Shown: in pieces, positions 1 to 11,667 of the stretch
Layout of the letters: each line of letters opens with the position of its first letter
How positions within the stretch are numbered: the stretch's first letter is position 1
NCBI GenBank assembly: GCA_021234155.1
Contig: JAJEKV010000021.1
Location: forward strand, 15,325,563 to 15,389,562
Direction of reading: 5' to 3'
Source: Isoetes taiwanensis
Taxonomy: Eukaryota > Streptophyta > Lycopodiopsida > Isoetales > Isoetaceae
DNA length: 64,000 nucleotides
Position numbers and translations under genes: made by a program
Notes under the pieces: generated by a model
What the model was told of the DNA's origin: nothing
Seen by the model: the letters and a program-made list of their open reading frames with translations, nothing else
Database searches by the model: none

Positions 1-408
1 CCATGCAAATGGCTCTGTTCTTACCAAATCTCAACATGGACTCCCTTTGGATTGGAGTCATAACTCCTAATTGAAACAAGTCTACGTGCTCATGCATGAA
101 CACAAAATCTTGGTGTTGTTGAACCCACATGTGAATGCTAGTGGGAAGATCTTCATGTAGCTTCCATGTGTTACAAACGACTCCCTTTTCAACATTGTAC
201 ACGTCCCAAATTTTTAACACGTCATCCCTACACATGCTTTCCTGTCCATTCACTTCAAGTCTCAACCTCCACCTCTCTTCATGCATGTTCATGACACTAC
301 GTGGCGTGTGCCATTGGACAAGCTTCTCTCTTACCCATTCCTTCAATTCTTGTGAGATCCAGGGTGCTAGCTTGAACTTAATTCCGGAGGATGGGTCAAT
401 GGCCTACC
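1..408 (-). pseudogene. Mutator-like (MULE/SWIM type) transposase fragment, cut by window edge
   Basis: Reading the minus strand from about 408 down to 1 gives about 135 codons without a stop, longer than any plus-strand reading here. The reading runs through a Trp- and charge-rich stretch (APWISQELKEWVREKL), then WVQQHQDFVFMHE, and ends with MTPIQRESMLRFGKNRAICM at the window edge. In plant and bryophyte MULE transposases a phrase of this kind (attempt to match a query, 'LRFGKN', then 'MDAT/MDST') comes immediately before the first catalytic Asp of the DDE domain, so the catalytic core should lie just outside the window. A TAG at about 409-411 closes the frame on the 5' side, so this is either an exon with its 5' end nearby or a truncated copy. 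The family call rests on motif resemblance only. Confidence 0.55.
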
Positions 409-720
409 ATGGCAGGGCAAACCTTGGATATTCTTGTGATCAAACCCATAATAAGTGATATGTGAAAATTCTGGAGGAAATAGAGTTGCCTGATTGTGAA
501 ATGGCACTGGCAGCCCCTATGTATGCCCTCTCCCCTCTCAACCCTTTTCCTATGTGTGCCCGGTGGACGTGGTCTATCCTCAACCACATGAGTGTTTGAT
601 GCCTTGTCTTGAGGTCCATATGAACACCAGTATCTGTATTGTGCATTACAAGTTAGTTTTGATCTACTAGGTGTAATCCTAACGACAAGCACATCAAATG
701 ACTTAAAAAAGCAAGAATTA

Positions 721-749
721 CTAGGAACGTGTGCCCGGCGATGCCGGGC
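721..749 (-). mobile_element. Helitron 3' terminus (hairpin plus CTAG)
   Basis: On the minus strand a perfect 7-bp stem with 3-nt loop (GCCCGGC-ATC-GCCGGGC, plus positions 733-749) is followed by ACACGTTC and then CTAG, with T as the next flanking base. A GC-rich hairpin about 8-11 nt before a CTRR end, inserted in front of T, is the standard Helitron 3' end. The element body would lie at higher coordinates. Two more ends of the same family are at 16089 and 42614. I could not find the 5' TC end. Confidence 0.6.
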
Positions 750-2092
750 ATAAATCATGGGCTTGTAGAATGGCCAGACATCATAGACTGTATAGAGTGG
801 AACCTTATGGGATGGAATAGAATGGGATGCATGGGTGGAATGGAATGATTCAATCCATGGCTTTGACTTAAGTGTTCAATTCTTCTATTAGATCTATATA
901 AGAATCGATTCAAATGGAATTGGACCTGTGGGGGTTCATGTATCTTTGCTAAAATACATCCCATGTGGCCAAACCATGTGTGTGGTGATGCTAGGCATTA
1001 GTCATGGATGTGTGAAATGGATAGATTTAATGGAGTCTGTAGGTAGGAATAGAACATTGTAAGTCATATAGATGGAATTGACTATTAAGACGTGAAGGGC
1101 ATTTTGCAGGATTAATTTTGAATTGGAAGGGAGAATGAAGAATGGACATATGGGGGAAAAAATTTGATGAAAGAGCACACTTTATAGGAACAAAACATTA
1201 AGACATCCAGGGGAAAAAATATGTACGAAGAAAACGTGCATACACTATATGGATATCTATGCATGTAGACTTTAATCCTACACTTACCTCTGCCATAGGA
1301 TTAATTTCCATTGCCAACAAAAATTATAATTGTTATGCATTAATACATAGGATTAATTTTCATTGCCAACAAAAATGATAATTGTTATGCATTAAAAGTC
1401 ATAATTGTCTGGGATAACAAATAAAAACACGTATGAAAATCTAGACGTTTGTTAAACATGTTGAAGATGGTCATTAATATCGTGCCATGTAATTTTTTAG
1501 ACTTGTTTATAAGATATGATTGACGACCTTGCATTATTAGATGACCCGCACTTGATTCCACACGTCGCTTTAGAGATAAGTGGCAATGAAACTTGTGCTT
1601 GTAAAGTGTATATTGAATATTATATCATGCAAAGCACACATTCAACTGGAGTAGGGTTGTATTTGCCCATTCTAAGGGCTTAGAAAAGGCAAGAAGTGTA
1701 TAGTGGAACCTCGTGCCCAAGTTGGAAATTCCATCTAGGTGTTAAAGGACTAATTGTGCCTATAATGTTGGTCAAGAAACATTAACATAAAGCTGTCTAA
1801 ATAGAAGTCTCTTATTTGAGCTCTTATCAAAAGTCATAAAGGGACACATAGCATTACATGTTGCCAGTGGCGTGACGTTAAAACTACTATCTATCTATCC
1901 AATTCACGAAAAAAAAAGTGACCGTTGGAAGAAGATTATGGGCATAAAAAATGACATAGTTCCTCAAACCTGTTATATTCTAACCTTTTTGTTCCTTGTT
2001 GTTTTTGCCTAAGTATCTACAATATGCATCAATTGGTCTATCTTGAATATTCCTTGTGTTTAATACATGTGTCAATGTTTTGTTTAATACAT
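750..2092. other. No gene seen; AT-rich, probable Helitron interior
   Basis: No coding frame stands out. Around 980-1000 there is a decayed copy of the Helitron tail hairpin (GATGCTAGGCATTAGTCATGG) like the one at 733-760, suggesting an older terminus of the same family. A roughly 46-bp tandem duplication occurs at about 1298-1344 and 1349-1394 (both contain CATTGCCAACAAAAAT). The stretch 800-850 is low-complexity GGAATGGAAT-type sequence. Confidence 0.4.
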
Positions 2093-2097
2093 GTGTC

Positions 2098-2715
2098 TGA
2101 AGGAATTGTATTCATATTATAATGTTCTGTTGATCCATGTGATAACAGGAACATGATGGGAATACTTGAATATGAGCTATCTCTTCAGTTCTTGGTAGAC
2201 AGGATATGAGCTAGGTAGACAGAATATGAGCTAGGTTAACTATGTATTGGTTAACTTGGTTGTTAATGGCTATTGATGCGATATTCAATGGTTCAAATTA
2301 CCTATATGGTTAAAATATTAAAAGGGAATGGCTAATCGGTCAAATAGGAGCAAGGCAAATATGAAGTTCAAGATGGAAACTATGCGAAACCGTCGTGATC
2401 CAAATCTGGTGCCGATTCTTCATGAATCGGTGCCGACCATCAGAAAAGATAAGAAGGATTGATTTTAATAGGATTTCACAGTGATTGCAAGTGCGGATCC
2501 ATGGTATTATGGATGCCTGAGCTGTCGGAAATAAGCAGTAAGCCCATTGCTACAGTGCTCTATGGTTAATTCTTGAATAGTGATTATTAACATCATAACC
2601 ATTGAACTCTGCTATTGACAATGGATGTTTGAATCAATTGAATATTGCAAACATTGTGGCTTGTTCTAAAATTTGTGGCATTGTATTTGCTAGACATTAG
2701 ATCCAAATCTTAACA
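2098..2715 (+). repeat. 5' LTR of the copia element (618 bp)
   Basis: It begins TGAAGGAATTG and ends ATCTTAACA, and is repeated at 10274-11706 once later insertions are removed. The 3' copy also has an 8-bp extra AGGGAGAA-like piece near 10449, resembling the polypurine tract. Other differences are few, mostly transitions (for example CGAAACC versus CGAGACC). Confidence 0.93.
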
Positions 2716-2716
2716 T

Positions 2717-2728
2717 TGGTATCAGAGC
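2717..2728 (+). promoter_or_regulatory. Primer binding site, initiator-Met tRNA
   Basis: TGGTATCAGAGC is complementary to the 3' end of plant tRNA-iMet. It lies one base after the LTR end, the usual copia arrangement. The first gag ATG follows at 2739. Confidence 0.92.
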
Positions 2729-2738
2729 TTGGTTTAAG

Positions 2739-4586
2739 ATGTCTAGCAGGTTTGGAGCGTCACTTCTAGCTGGTATTAAAGTCTATGAAGGAGGCCCTGG
2801 CTTTCAAATCTTGAAAGAACAGATGAAAAATGTTTTAGAAAATGAAAACTTATGGGAATTGCTGGAAATGGATAACAGTTATGACAATAATGTTTCAGCC
2901 AGCATTGTTGCAGGAGGAAGGGAGAGTAGCTCTTCTAGAGAAGCATCTGCAGCAGAAGGTGGAGATGCTACTGCAACCAGTGGGATCAGTGTGACACTTA
3001 AGACAAGTGATAGAACTAAGGTAAAAGAAGCATATGCAATTCTGACCAGTAAAGTAGGTGCTTCTATTCTTCTGAAAGTAAGAGGAAAATCCCCAAGAGA
3101 AATATGGAAATACCTCCTCAAACACTTTGAGGAGAAAACTTCTTCTCAAATTGATCTTCTAGATAAGGAACTAAGGAAACTTAGACTAAGGGAGGAGGAT
3201 GATCTGACCACTTTCTTTTCAAAATTTGACAATATTGTGGCAGATCTTGAAGGAGCAGGGGTAATAATGACTGACCAACAAAAATTATTACATGTTGCTA
3301 GAGCGGTTGGAGAAAATAAGCAGCTGGCTACCTTAATAAGAAACGTAGCTCGAACTAGAGAGAATGCTGAAGAAATGATACGGACTGAGTATGAGCAGCA
3401 CAAAGTCTTGTTTGATGATTTTGATGAAAATGCTGAAGTACTATTTGCAGGAAGAAACAAATACAAAGGCAGTAACTCAAATGAGTCAAGAACTAAAGGA
3501 AATATAGGACCATGTTACCATTGTAAAGCTAATGGGCACTTAAAGGCTAATTGTCCTAAACTAAGGGATGTAGAATGCTTTAATTGTGGTGGCAAAGGCC
3601 ACTTTGCTAGCAGGTGTTCTAGCAGTAAAGGAGGCAAAGGAAAATTCAGCAAGGGAAGAGGAGTGTCCAGGGATCGAGGAAGAGGCAAAGGTAGACAAGA
3701 TGCTGCTGTGAACTTGACCCAAGAGGCTGAAGAAGGAATCAGTGAAGATGACGAGGATGCTGAGGTAAGTAGAAATGAAATCTTGAATGTTGCAAGCAAG
3801 GAATCTAATATTACAAATGATGTTTTGATACTAGATAGTGGAGCAGAAAAAACAGTAACAGGCTCAGCCCATTTGCTTAAGAATGGAACAGAAGGAAGGG
3901 GAGGATACATCAAATTAGGAAATGGAGATCTGCAAAGAATTCAATGCATTGGAACTCTGGAACTGTTTGATTTACAAGGAAAACCAGTAGTGTTGAAAGA
4001 TGTTTTGTGTGTGCCTACATTAGTTAGGAACTTAATCTCAGTTAGTCAGTTAGTAGACATGGGATACACTGTCATTTTTGACAGATTGCAATGTACTATT
4101 TTACTTAATAATGAGATCAAATTTCTGGGCAAAAGAGTTGGTAATCTCTTTGGGCTAAGCAGTGAATATTTGCCATCAGTAAATGCAGTTATGATTCCTG
4201 ATATTAATACATGGCATCAAAGATTGTGCCATACTAGCAATAAGAACATAGAGAGTATGGCAAAACAGGGACTAATTGAAACAAATGGAATAGAAGGAGA
4301 ACATAGAATATGTTATGGATGCATGATTGGGAAACATACAAGGCTGCCATTCAAAAAATCAAACAAACGAGCAAGAAAAATACTAGATGTAGTGCATACA
4401 GATCTGTGTGGACCACTCAATGTAAGAAGTATAACTGGGAAGAAATATTTTATTACATTCATTGATGATTTTAGTCGAAGAACTAAAGTTACATGCTTAA
4501 GAACTAAAGACGAGGCTTTTAAGGCCTTCAAGGAGTTTGCCGCTGAAGTAGAGCTTGAGACAGGAAATAAAATCAAATGTGTACGC
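2739..4586 (+). pseudogene. copia gag-protease-integrase (5' part of the polyprotein)
   Basis: This is the first part of the single copia gag-pol frame. Gag (UBN2-like) fills about residues 1-250. Two CCHC zinc knuckles follow (CYHCKANGHLKANC near residue 259 and CFNCGGKGHFASRC near 280). An aspartic protease with DSGAEKTVTG lies near residue 366. The integrase zinc region (WHQRLCHTSN then CYGCMIGK) starts near residue 492 and leads into the integrase core (VVHTDLCGPL, TFIDDFSRR). The frame reads into a hAT-like insertion at 4587 and stops at 4599, so the last few codons of the apparent ORF are not copia sequence. The frame resumes at 5373 after removing one target-site copy. It starts 11 bases after the primer site, which supports this ATG. 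Confidence 0.93.
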
Positions 4587-5364
4587 CAGGGTATTTTTTA
4601 ACCCTCCTAGATATCTGACGGGGCGTAAAATATTGGCCACTACTTACCTTGGATAATTTGCTAAGTGTAGTTTGGCCTGGCCCTTTTTCAAATCGTTACA
4701 CCAAGAGGTTGTAACTTAAATGGCAAAATCATGGAACTAATTTTTTTCCAATATTTTGAATGGGCCACATCCATACATCTAATGTGTGAAGATAGTCTAG
4801 TTTTTATTATGATCTACGTAGTTGTCACAAACATACATGTTACGCTTCTCTAAGATCATTTGAATGTATAAAACATGCTGAATGTAGGCAAAATCACAAA
4901 TGGATTTGGTAGGATGGATCTCTCCGAAAACCATACTGCAAGTACTTAGCAAATGGAAATTAACCTTGATTTGAGTTGGGACGATAAAGAGCATATTCGG
5001 TTGGACGATGAAGAACAAATTCGGGATGCAAATTGCAAAATTGAATCAAAATAAATTTGAATCGAAGAAAAGATAATATTTTATAAGAAATGCCTTTAGA
5101 ATTTTTGGGCTATACTTGAAAAGCTTTTAGCTCCCTTACGCTAGTGCGCATAATATTTTGGAATGGCCACGCCCTAGGGGGTTGAAGGTTTGGCAAATAT
5201 CAAATTGGCCACTCATGGAGTGAATTTAATAAATTGGTGCTTTGAACTGGCCACCACCCTTTGGTCATGGTGAGAATGCATCCTACTCTGGCGGGGCCGA
5301 CTATTTTATAAAATATGTGAATGTGTGGCCAACTGGCCCGCCGGGGCCACTAAAAAACACCCTA
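4587..5364. mobile_element. Non-autonomous hAT-like DNA transposon (778 bp) inside copia integrase
   Basis: The unit is bounded by an exact 8-bp target duplication GTGTACGC (4579-4586 and 5365-5372), diagnostic of hAT. It has 14-bp terminal inverted repeats (CAGGGTATTTTTTA at the left, TAGGGTGTTTTTTA read inward from the right). Removing it and one duplication restores the conserved integrase reading across the junction. No transposase is visible inside. The interior is AT-rich with repeated 'TTTGGCAAAT/TTGGCCACT' phrases. Confidence 0.88.
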
Positions 5365-5372
5365 GTGTACGC

Positions 5373-7046
5373 TCTGACAGGGGTGGAGAATATATGTCTG
5401 CTGAATTCAAGAGATATTGTAAGAAAAGGGGGATCAAAAGACAGTTAACATGTGCATTCTAGAACGGTGTAGCAGAAAGGAAAAATAGGACAATATTGAA
5501 CGCTGTTAGAGCCATGCTCAAGCATACTGGCCTCCCTAATTACTTGTGGGAAGAAGCAGTAAGGACGGCAGTTGAAGTACAAAACATGGTGCCATCAGCA
5601 CGCATTAATGGCTCTTTACCAGAAATGCTTTGGACTGGAACCAAACCAAATTTTGATAAGCTAAAAACCTATGGTTGCTTGGGATTCGTGCATATCGCAA
5701 AGGAACAAAGAAAAAAACTTGATGACAGAGCGCGAATTGCTTATCTAGTAGGATACGATGGGAACTCAAAGGCTTACAGAATGTTCGATCCTGTTAAAAG
5801 GAAGATTGTTGTTAGTAGAGATGTGCTATTTGATGAGAGTCAAACATACAGAGATAAAAAGATGCCACCTACAGTAATCAGCCAAGAAGAGACAGTGCAG
5901 GATACACAACTGAAAAACAATCACATAATGGATGATGATGACTTAAATTCTGGCTGCCCTTTGTTACAGGGAAATAAAGAGATAGCTGAACAAGATGTAG
6001 GAGTCAACAATGATGATGCTGCTGGCCCCTTGTTACAGGAAAATAAAGAGATAGCTGAACAAGATGTAGCAGTCAACAATGATGATTATGGACCAGTAAA
6101 GGAAGACCAACCAGCAAATGCAGCAATTCAACGTCAAAGAAGAACAAATGCTCAAATTCTCCAAGATGAAGCAAAGGTTAGTTCTGAAATTTTTGGTAGA
6201 GATCAATCTGGAAGAAGTAAAAGGTTAAAACAAATTTCAGGAGAAATAAACCTTGCAGAAATACTAGCAATGATAGATTTTAATGTGCCTAAGTCTTATG
6301 ATGAAGCTATTAATAGTGCTGATGCAAAAATGTGGAAGGATGCAATGGATGAAGAGCTAAATGCTTTTAAGCGAACTGAGACCTTTGATCTAGTAGAACT
6401 CCCAAAAGGAAGGAATGTAGTAGGATGCAAATGGATCTACAAGATCAAACATGGTGCTGATGAAGAATCTTTAAAGCATAAAGCTAGATTAGTGGCACAA
6501 GGTTATACGCAGAAACAAGGAATAGATTACGAAGATACATTCTCTCCCATAGTGAAGATGGCAAGTATCAGGATGCTTCTAGCTTTAGCAAATGCCAAGG
6601 ATCTGGAAGTACATCATATGGATGTTTCCACGGCCTTTCTTAATGCCAAATTAGAGGAGGATATTTATATGAAGCAACCCCCTGGATTTGAGCAAGGGAG
6701 AGACAAAGTTTGGAAACTGAAAAGGGCTGTTTATGGACTAAAACAGTCCCCCAGACAGTGGTATCTATGCATAGACACGTTCCTAAAAGAACAGGGATTT
6801 ATCAAACTTAAAGATGATGGCAATATATATTTATTTAAAGAAGGCACTGAGTTCTGCTACATTGCATTATATGTAGATGATAATGTCATGGTCAGTAGCA
6901 ATTTGTTCATTCTTCAGAAGTGTAAGGATATTTTGAAAAACAAATTTAAGATGACGGACTTGGGAGAACTCAAGAAGTTTCTTGGGATAGAAGTTTTCAG
7001 AAATAGAGATCAGAAAATTATGACTCTCTCACAAAGCCAGAATATG
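5373..7046 (+). pseudogene. copia integrase C-terminal part and reverse transcriptase
   Basis: The integrase core continues (SDRGGEYMSAEFK). An in-frame TAG at 5460-5462 replaces the expected Gln of the F-Q-N-G-V-A-E-R-K-N motif, so the only long Met-led reading starts at 5496. The integrase C-terminal region ends near DVLFDE, followed by a duplicated acidic linker in which ENKEIAEQDV occurs twice. The reverse transcriptase then has FKRTETFDLVELPKGRNVVG, KARLVAQGYTQKQGIDY, the catalytic MDVSTAFLN and YVDD (residues 459-462 counted from 5496; usual copia YVDDM/I, here YVDDN). The frame ends at the 2.5-kb insertion at 7047. About 45 codons expected between here and the RNase H part are missing. 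Confidence 0.9.
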
Positions 7047-9547
7047 TAGCATAATAACAGGGGGTTTTCTTTGTGTTTTTGTACGTTTTTCACAAAGATT
7101 TTCCTAAGATTTCATGGCGTATTCGAATGGATGTACTAATGCGTACATCTAGAGTGCACCATTTCTTAGTCATTGATTTAGCTTTTTTTTTTTAATGGTC
7201 CAACATCCAAGGGCTCACAACAAAAGCCCTCTTTTTATTTTAGGGGCTGAACATGCAAGCCTCGTGGATAGCATTTCAGGGCATTCTTGCAAAAAATTAA
7301 TGTTCTTGTGATCAGAGTGGAAACAGATTTGGATCTGTGTTTGTTGCCTGAATCTGTATGTATTTTGTTTGGTGATTGCATCTCCAATCTTTGGCTTCAG
7401 TCTGGGGAAACATTATAAGAGTTAATAGGTCTGGCAGTGGTATATCAAATATATTCAGCCATATCTGGAGCTTTTAAGAGGAGGGCGGGCGTGGCTTTAC
7501 ACCGAGCAATTTCGCAACTTAAGGAAGAAAGGAACCGAAAGTAAGTAAAGCTCGCTCAGATTCTTGTGGAAACAAATAGAAACCCTAGCCATAGTTGCGC
7601 TTGCCGCTAAAGATGATCAAAACTGCCGCCACAAAGATTGTTTTCTCGATGCCTTGTATTGTCGCATGATTTTATTCACACTTATTCTGATTTAAATTTG
7701 AATGCAATATTTGGTATTGGTACCGGTTTCAACACAATGCGGGCCTCTCGCATGGCAGGCTGCGATCGGGTTTAAGACGGGCGGGCCGCACAATTTCCCT
7801 CAATTTGTACCGATCCGAAAAGGGTTTTTCCACAACCGACATGATCTCAAGCATCGCCCATTTCGCTCTCGCCTTTCTCATTCGCTTCGCAAGAAAAAAA
7901 CTCTTTAGCAACCCGTAAGAGTATTCTTTCTGTATTTTCAATTCTCTTCACGCACCCCCTTCTTGTTGGATTTCCACTTGTGAGCCGGCCTTGACTTTCT
8001 ACCGTTTCTTATATGCCTATCAATCTCTCAAGGTTTCTAAAACTTGCGATATCACGGAGTCCATGATTCTCATCACCACAGCCCTCTTTGTTTTATGCAG
8101 AGGCGGCAATGATGAGATAAAATATTGCTGCATCTAAATAGTAAGCCACAGCTTTATTTGTAGATCCGACAAATGTACTCTTCATCCGGCTGCCTCGGAG
8201 TTTTGGATGATATTATACTAAGGTTATGTACTTCATGTGGCAGCTTTTAGTTGGGCTATGTCATCCAAATTGCTTGAGTTTCTCCTATTTCGTGTCCCCC
8301 GGTCTAGAGAAAGTTTGGGGACTTACTATAGCCGAAGTTCGTGATTCGAGATGGAAAGCAAACGGTTTTGAGGGTTTTATTTCGTGATGAAATTTTGGAA
8401 TGTGTATATGAAGGATGGAGACAATATTTCAATCTATGGCTGATGGAGACAATATCTCAATCTATGGCTGCTGATAAAAAATGCTGCTTTACATGAAGCG
8501 GATAACCTGGAGACCTTTTGTTGCCATTACACAGTGAAATTAGTTTGAGATTTGAAATTAGTTTGTCTTTGGTGTGTAACTTGAAGACAGAAGAAGGATG
8601 TATAGTAGTTATTGCTAATCTTTGACCCATTTTCATAATTTGTGCAAACATGGAGCATTTTGGACCAAAAGGTATACTCCAAGTTTCAATAGTTTTGTGG
8701 ATATAATCTATGAAAATACAGTACTTTGTTTCGATGTCGGAGATCCTGGACCTACGCTACATATTTCTAAGGAACTCAAGAAGGCAGTTCCAGTCGTGCT
8801 ATATACTCCTTGGATGGCCATTTCCTCGAGCCGATGCCGCATCTGTGGTAGGGCAAAGCCTTTTGGGGCGCGTGTCGGAGATATGATTCAAGACCGGTCG
8901 ATAACTGGTAGTCCCTGGAAAACTTCCCCTAAGCTTGATTTTGTCTTCTAAAAGCTTATGACCAAGCATGGATGTGCTTGACTCACACCAACTCTAAGAG
9001 TTGATGGGTGGCAAGAAGTAAATCATATCTACTCTACTCCGACTAATGTTATTTTTTTGGATGGCCATTTGTGCATTTCAAATGTTAGAACTATTTCCAG
9101 CTTTAAATGCATTGTATTAAATGAAAATGTAATGTAATGTCCTTGATGTTTTATACAATCTCTTCAATTAATAATTAATATTTACGCCCTTGTTGTTTAT
9201 CTGTTTTTCTTTTGTTAGGGCCCGAAGGGCCCAAATTTTTTTTTGTTATAACAACCAACACATAATTACCATTAACATTATTAACAAAAATCATTACATT
9301 CAATGCATTTAAATTAAAATCCCCCTGAAACCCCCTTTGGTTTGGGTGCATATTCACACGGGGGTTGACGTAGGGCAGCGAGAGCCCTGTAATTATGTTT
9401 TGCACGTACAAAATCAACACCATATAGTATATTGCCTGAAATCTTATAGTATTTTTCAAATCTTGTTATACAGTATAACAAATTCTATACATCCATACCC
9501 CACAAACGAGGAACTTTGTGTACGGTGTAGATTAAGGAATAAGGGGT
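7047..9547. mobile_element. 2.5-kb insertion of unknown class with gene-like fragments
   Basis: It interrupts the copia reverse transcriptase/RNase H region and is flanked by a 7-bp direct repeat GAATATG (7040-7046 and 9548-9554), possibly 8 bp with one mismatch. I see no terminal inverted repeat and no poly(A). The inside looks like host gene pieces: a 5'-UTR-like AAACCCTAG (7580) followed by ATGATCAAAACTGCCGCC (7612), a GC-richer coding-like stretch 7700-7880, and an open frame 8622-8951 (FDVGDPGPTLHISKELKKAV). I recognise none of these genes. Capture by a Helitron or Pack-type element is the likely origin. The sequence GGGCCCGAAGGGCCC at 9219-9233 is a short palindrome. Confidence 0.5.
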
Positions 9548-10276
9548 GAATATGCCTATCCACAGACAGAAAAGGAGTTACTTGCAGCTCAGGAATTACC
9601 TTACAGAGAATTGATTGGGTGCTTGTTGTATTTAGCAAACTGTACTAGACCAGACATATCTTATGCAGTGAATATATTAAGCAGATATTGTAATCAATTT
9701 GGTGTTATGCACTGGCAGGCTGCTAAAAGAGTGATCAGGTATCTTAAGGGAACTATTAATCATGGGATCATGTTCAACTCAGACAACCTAGACTTGTGCT
9801 CTTACTGTGATTCAGACTGGGGTGGTGATCTGGATGAACGAAAATCTACCTCGGGTTTTATCTTAATGCTGGGAGGAGGGCCAATATCTTGGAAATGTAA
9901 AAAACAAAACTCAATAGCCTTATCATCTGCAGAGGCGGAATATTCAGCCACAACACTTGCAGCTAAGGAAATTATATGGAGCAGAAGATTGTTAAATGAG
10001 CTGGGAATGTATCAAAAAGATCCTCTCATACTGCTGTCAGACAGTACTAGCTGCATTGCAATGACAAAAAATCCTGTATTACATGAAAGAACGAAGCACA
10101 TTGAACTTGAAATGCATTTCATTAGGGACTTAGTGAACAGGAAGATCATACAGGTACAGTATATCCATACAAATCAACAATTAGCAGGTATTCTCACTAA
10201 ACCTTTATCTGAGGCAAAGTTCAGTCACTTGAGAGATCTGATAAGCTGCAAGGATTATAATATGAAGGGAGAGTGA
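9548..10276 (+). pseudogene. copia RNase H domain (3' end of polyprotein)
   Basis: The frame is open from 9549 (EYAYPQTEKELLAAQ), so the Met at 9611 is internal. The motifs PYRELIGCLLYLANCTRPDI, YCDSDWGGDLDERKSTSGF, SSAEAEY and DSTSCIAM carry the copia RNase H acidic residues, and KHIELEMHFIRD with ILTKPLSEAKF is the usual C-terminus. The stop codon TGA (10274-10276) is also the first three bases of the 3' LTR. The domain looks intact, but it is separated from the reverse transcriptase by the 2.5-kb insertion. Confidence 0.93.
10264..10273 (+). promoter_or_regulatory. Polypurine tract of the copia element
   Basis: GAAGGGAGAG lies immediately before the 3' LTR start TGAAGG and primes plus-strand DNA synthesis. 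It also encodes the last codons of the polyprotein. Confidence 0.85.
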
Positions 10277-10621
10277 AGGAATTGTATTCATATTATAATG
10301 TTCTGTTGATCCATGTGATAACAGGAACATGATGGGAATACTTGAATATGAGCTATCTCTTCAGTTCTTGGTAGACAGGATATGAGCTAGGTAGACAGAA
10401 TATGAGCTAGGTTAACTATGTATTGGTTAACTTGGTTGTTAATGGCTAAGGGAGAATGATGCGATATTCAATGGTTCAAATTACCTATATGGTTAAAATA
10501 TTAAAAGGGAATGGCTAATCGGTCAAATAGGAGCAAGGCAAATATGAAGTTCAAGATGGAAACTATGCGAGACCGTCGTGATCCAAATCTGGTGCCGATT
10601 CTTCATGAATCGGTGCCGACT

Positions 10622-10942
10622 GGGTAAAAGCACGTTAGGGTGTCCCTTAAAAAGTATTATTTAGTGACCAAAAAAGTACCTAAAAAGGTACCCAGGACTG
10701 GGTACTGGGTACCTGTGTAATATGTCAATAAAAGGTACATTTTAGAACTTTTATATATATTTTGGTCTTCCATAGCATTATATTTATCTTAACTTTAAAT
10801 ATTAACACGTTCTTGACTTTTTTTTTTAACTTTTGTACTAGTTTTAATGAAAAGAAAAATGAAAAAGTACCCAGTTTTAAAGTACCTAGTGTATGTACTT
10901 TTGCTGGTTCCAAAAGTGGTACACCCTAACATGCTTTTACCC
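10622..10942. mobile_element. 321-bp MITE, copy 1 (4-bp target duplication)
   Basis: It is absent from the 5' LTR at the matching place. Terminal inverted repeats are about 22 bp (GGGTAAAAGCACGTTAGGGTGT against the inward right end GGGTAAAAGCATGTTAGGGTGT, split here as two 22-base reads differing at one site). The target duplication is GACT (10618-10621 and 10943-10946). The interior repeats AAAAAGTACC- and GGTACTGGGTACC-like phrases and has no coding potential. A diverged second copy of exactly the same length is at 21432-21752. Confidence 0.85.
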
Positions 10943-11190
10943 GACTATCAGAAAAGATAAGAAGGATTGATTTTAACAGTTTTCCACAGTGATTGCAAGT
11001 GCGGATCCATGGTATTATGGATGCCTGAGCTGTCGGAAATAAGCAGTAAGCCCATTGCTACAGTGCTCTATGGTTAATTCTTGAATAGTGATTATTAATA
11101 TCATAACCATTGAATTCTGCTATTGACAATGGATGTTTGAATCAATTGAATATTGCAAACATTGTGGCTTGTTCTAAAATTTGTGGCATT

Positions 11191-11667
11191 TTTTTTTTTT
11201 GAAGAATATAAGAATATATTAAACCACTAGAATGCGATCAAGTACAATGATAAGTGTGGTGCTAAGAAATGAAGCGCCCATCATGATCCACAATCTGTAG
11301 GAATGTCGACCAAATTTCCCGCTTAACTGTGCTAGACAAGCTTGAGACTTGGTACGCCTGCCACAACTTATGCCTCAAGATCGGAACCAACCGAAAAGGG
11401 CTAAGCACTGCATTCTGAAAGACCTTCGCTCTCCGTCTTTTCCAAATCAGCCACAAAAGCCAAGCTCTGCATAAATGAAACGCCTGCCGCTTGGCCACTG
11501 CCCACCTGCTAGGAAGGACTCCCAAGAGAATCTTCTGACTGCATAATGAAGTCCCAAAGAGGGCTCTCACCCAGGACCAAGCTGCCCCTACCTCTGTGCA
11601 TAGGACAAAGCAGTGCTCAATGGTCTCACGTCGCCTCCCACATAAAGGGCATGTTTCTGCTACCTGA
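11191..11667 (-). mobile_element. 5'-truncated LINE fragment with zf-RVT C-terminus
   Basis: It is inserted in the 3' LTR in minus orientation. A T10 run at 11191-11200 is the poly(A) end and GGCATT is repeated on both sides (11185-11190 and 11668-11673). The minus-strand frame 11262-11667 encodes a zinc-binding reverse-transcriptase tail: CPLCGRRRETIEHCFVLC has the C-x2-C...H-x4-C pattern of zf-RVT, followed by WKRRRAKVFQNA. Only the last 135 or so codons and a short 3' UTR (ATATAAGAATATATTAA) are present, as expected from incomplete target-primed reverse transcription. Confidence 0.85.

Noticed and set aside
135-458. Plus-strand 107-codon ORF
   Set aside because: It is the antisense shadow of the minus-strand transposase-like reading, which is longer and has family-like motifs.
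4587-4601. C-terminal extension of the copia gag-pol ORF up to 4601
   Set aside because: The last codons come from the inserted hAT-like element, not from copia.
10725-10913. Minus-strand ORF of 62 codons
   Set aside because: It lies entirely in the non-coding interior of the MITE.
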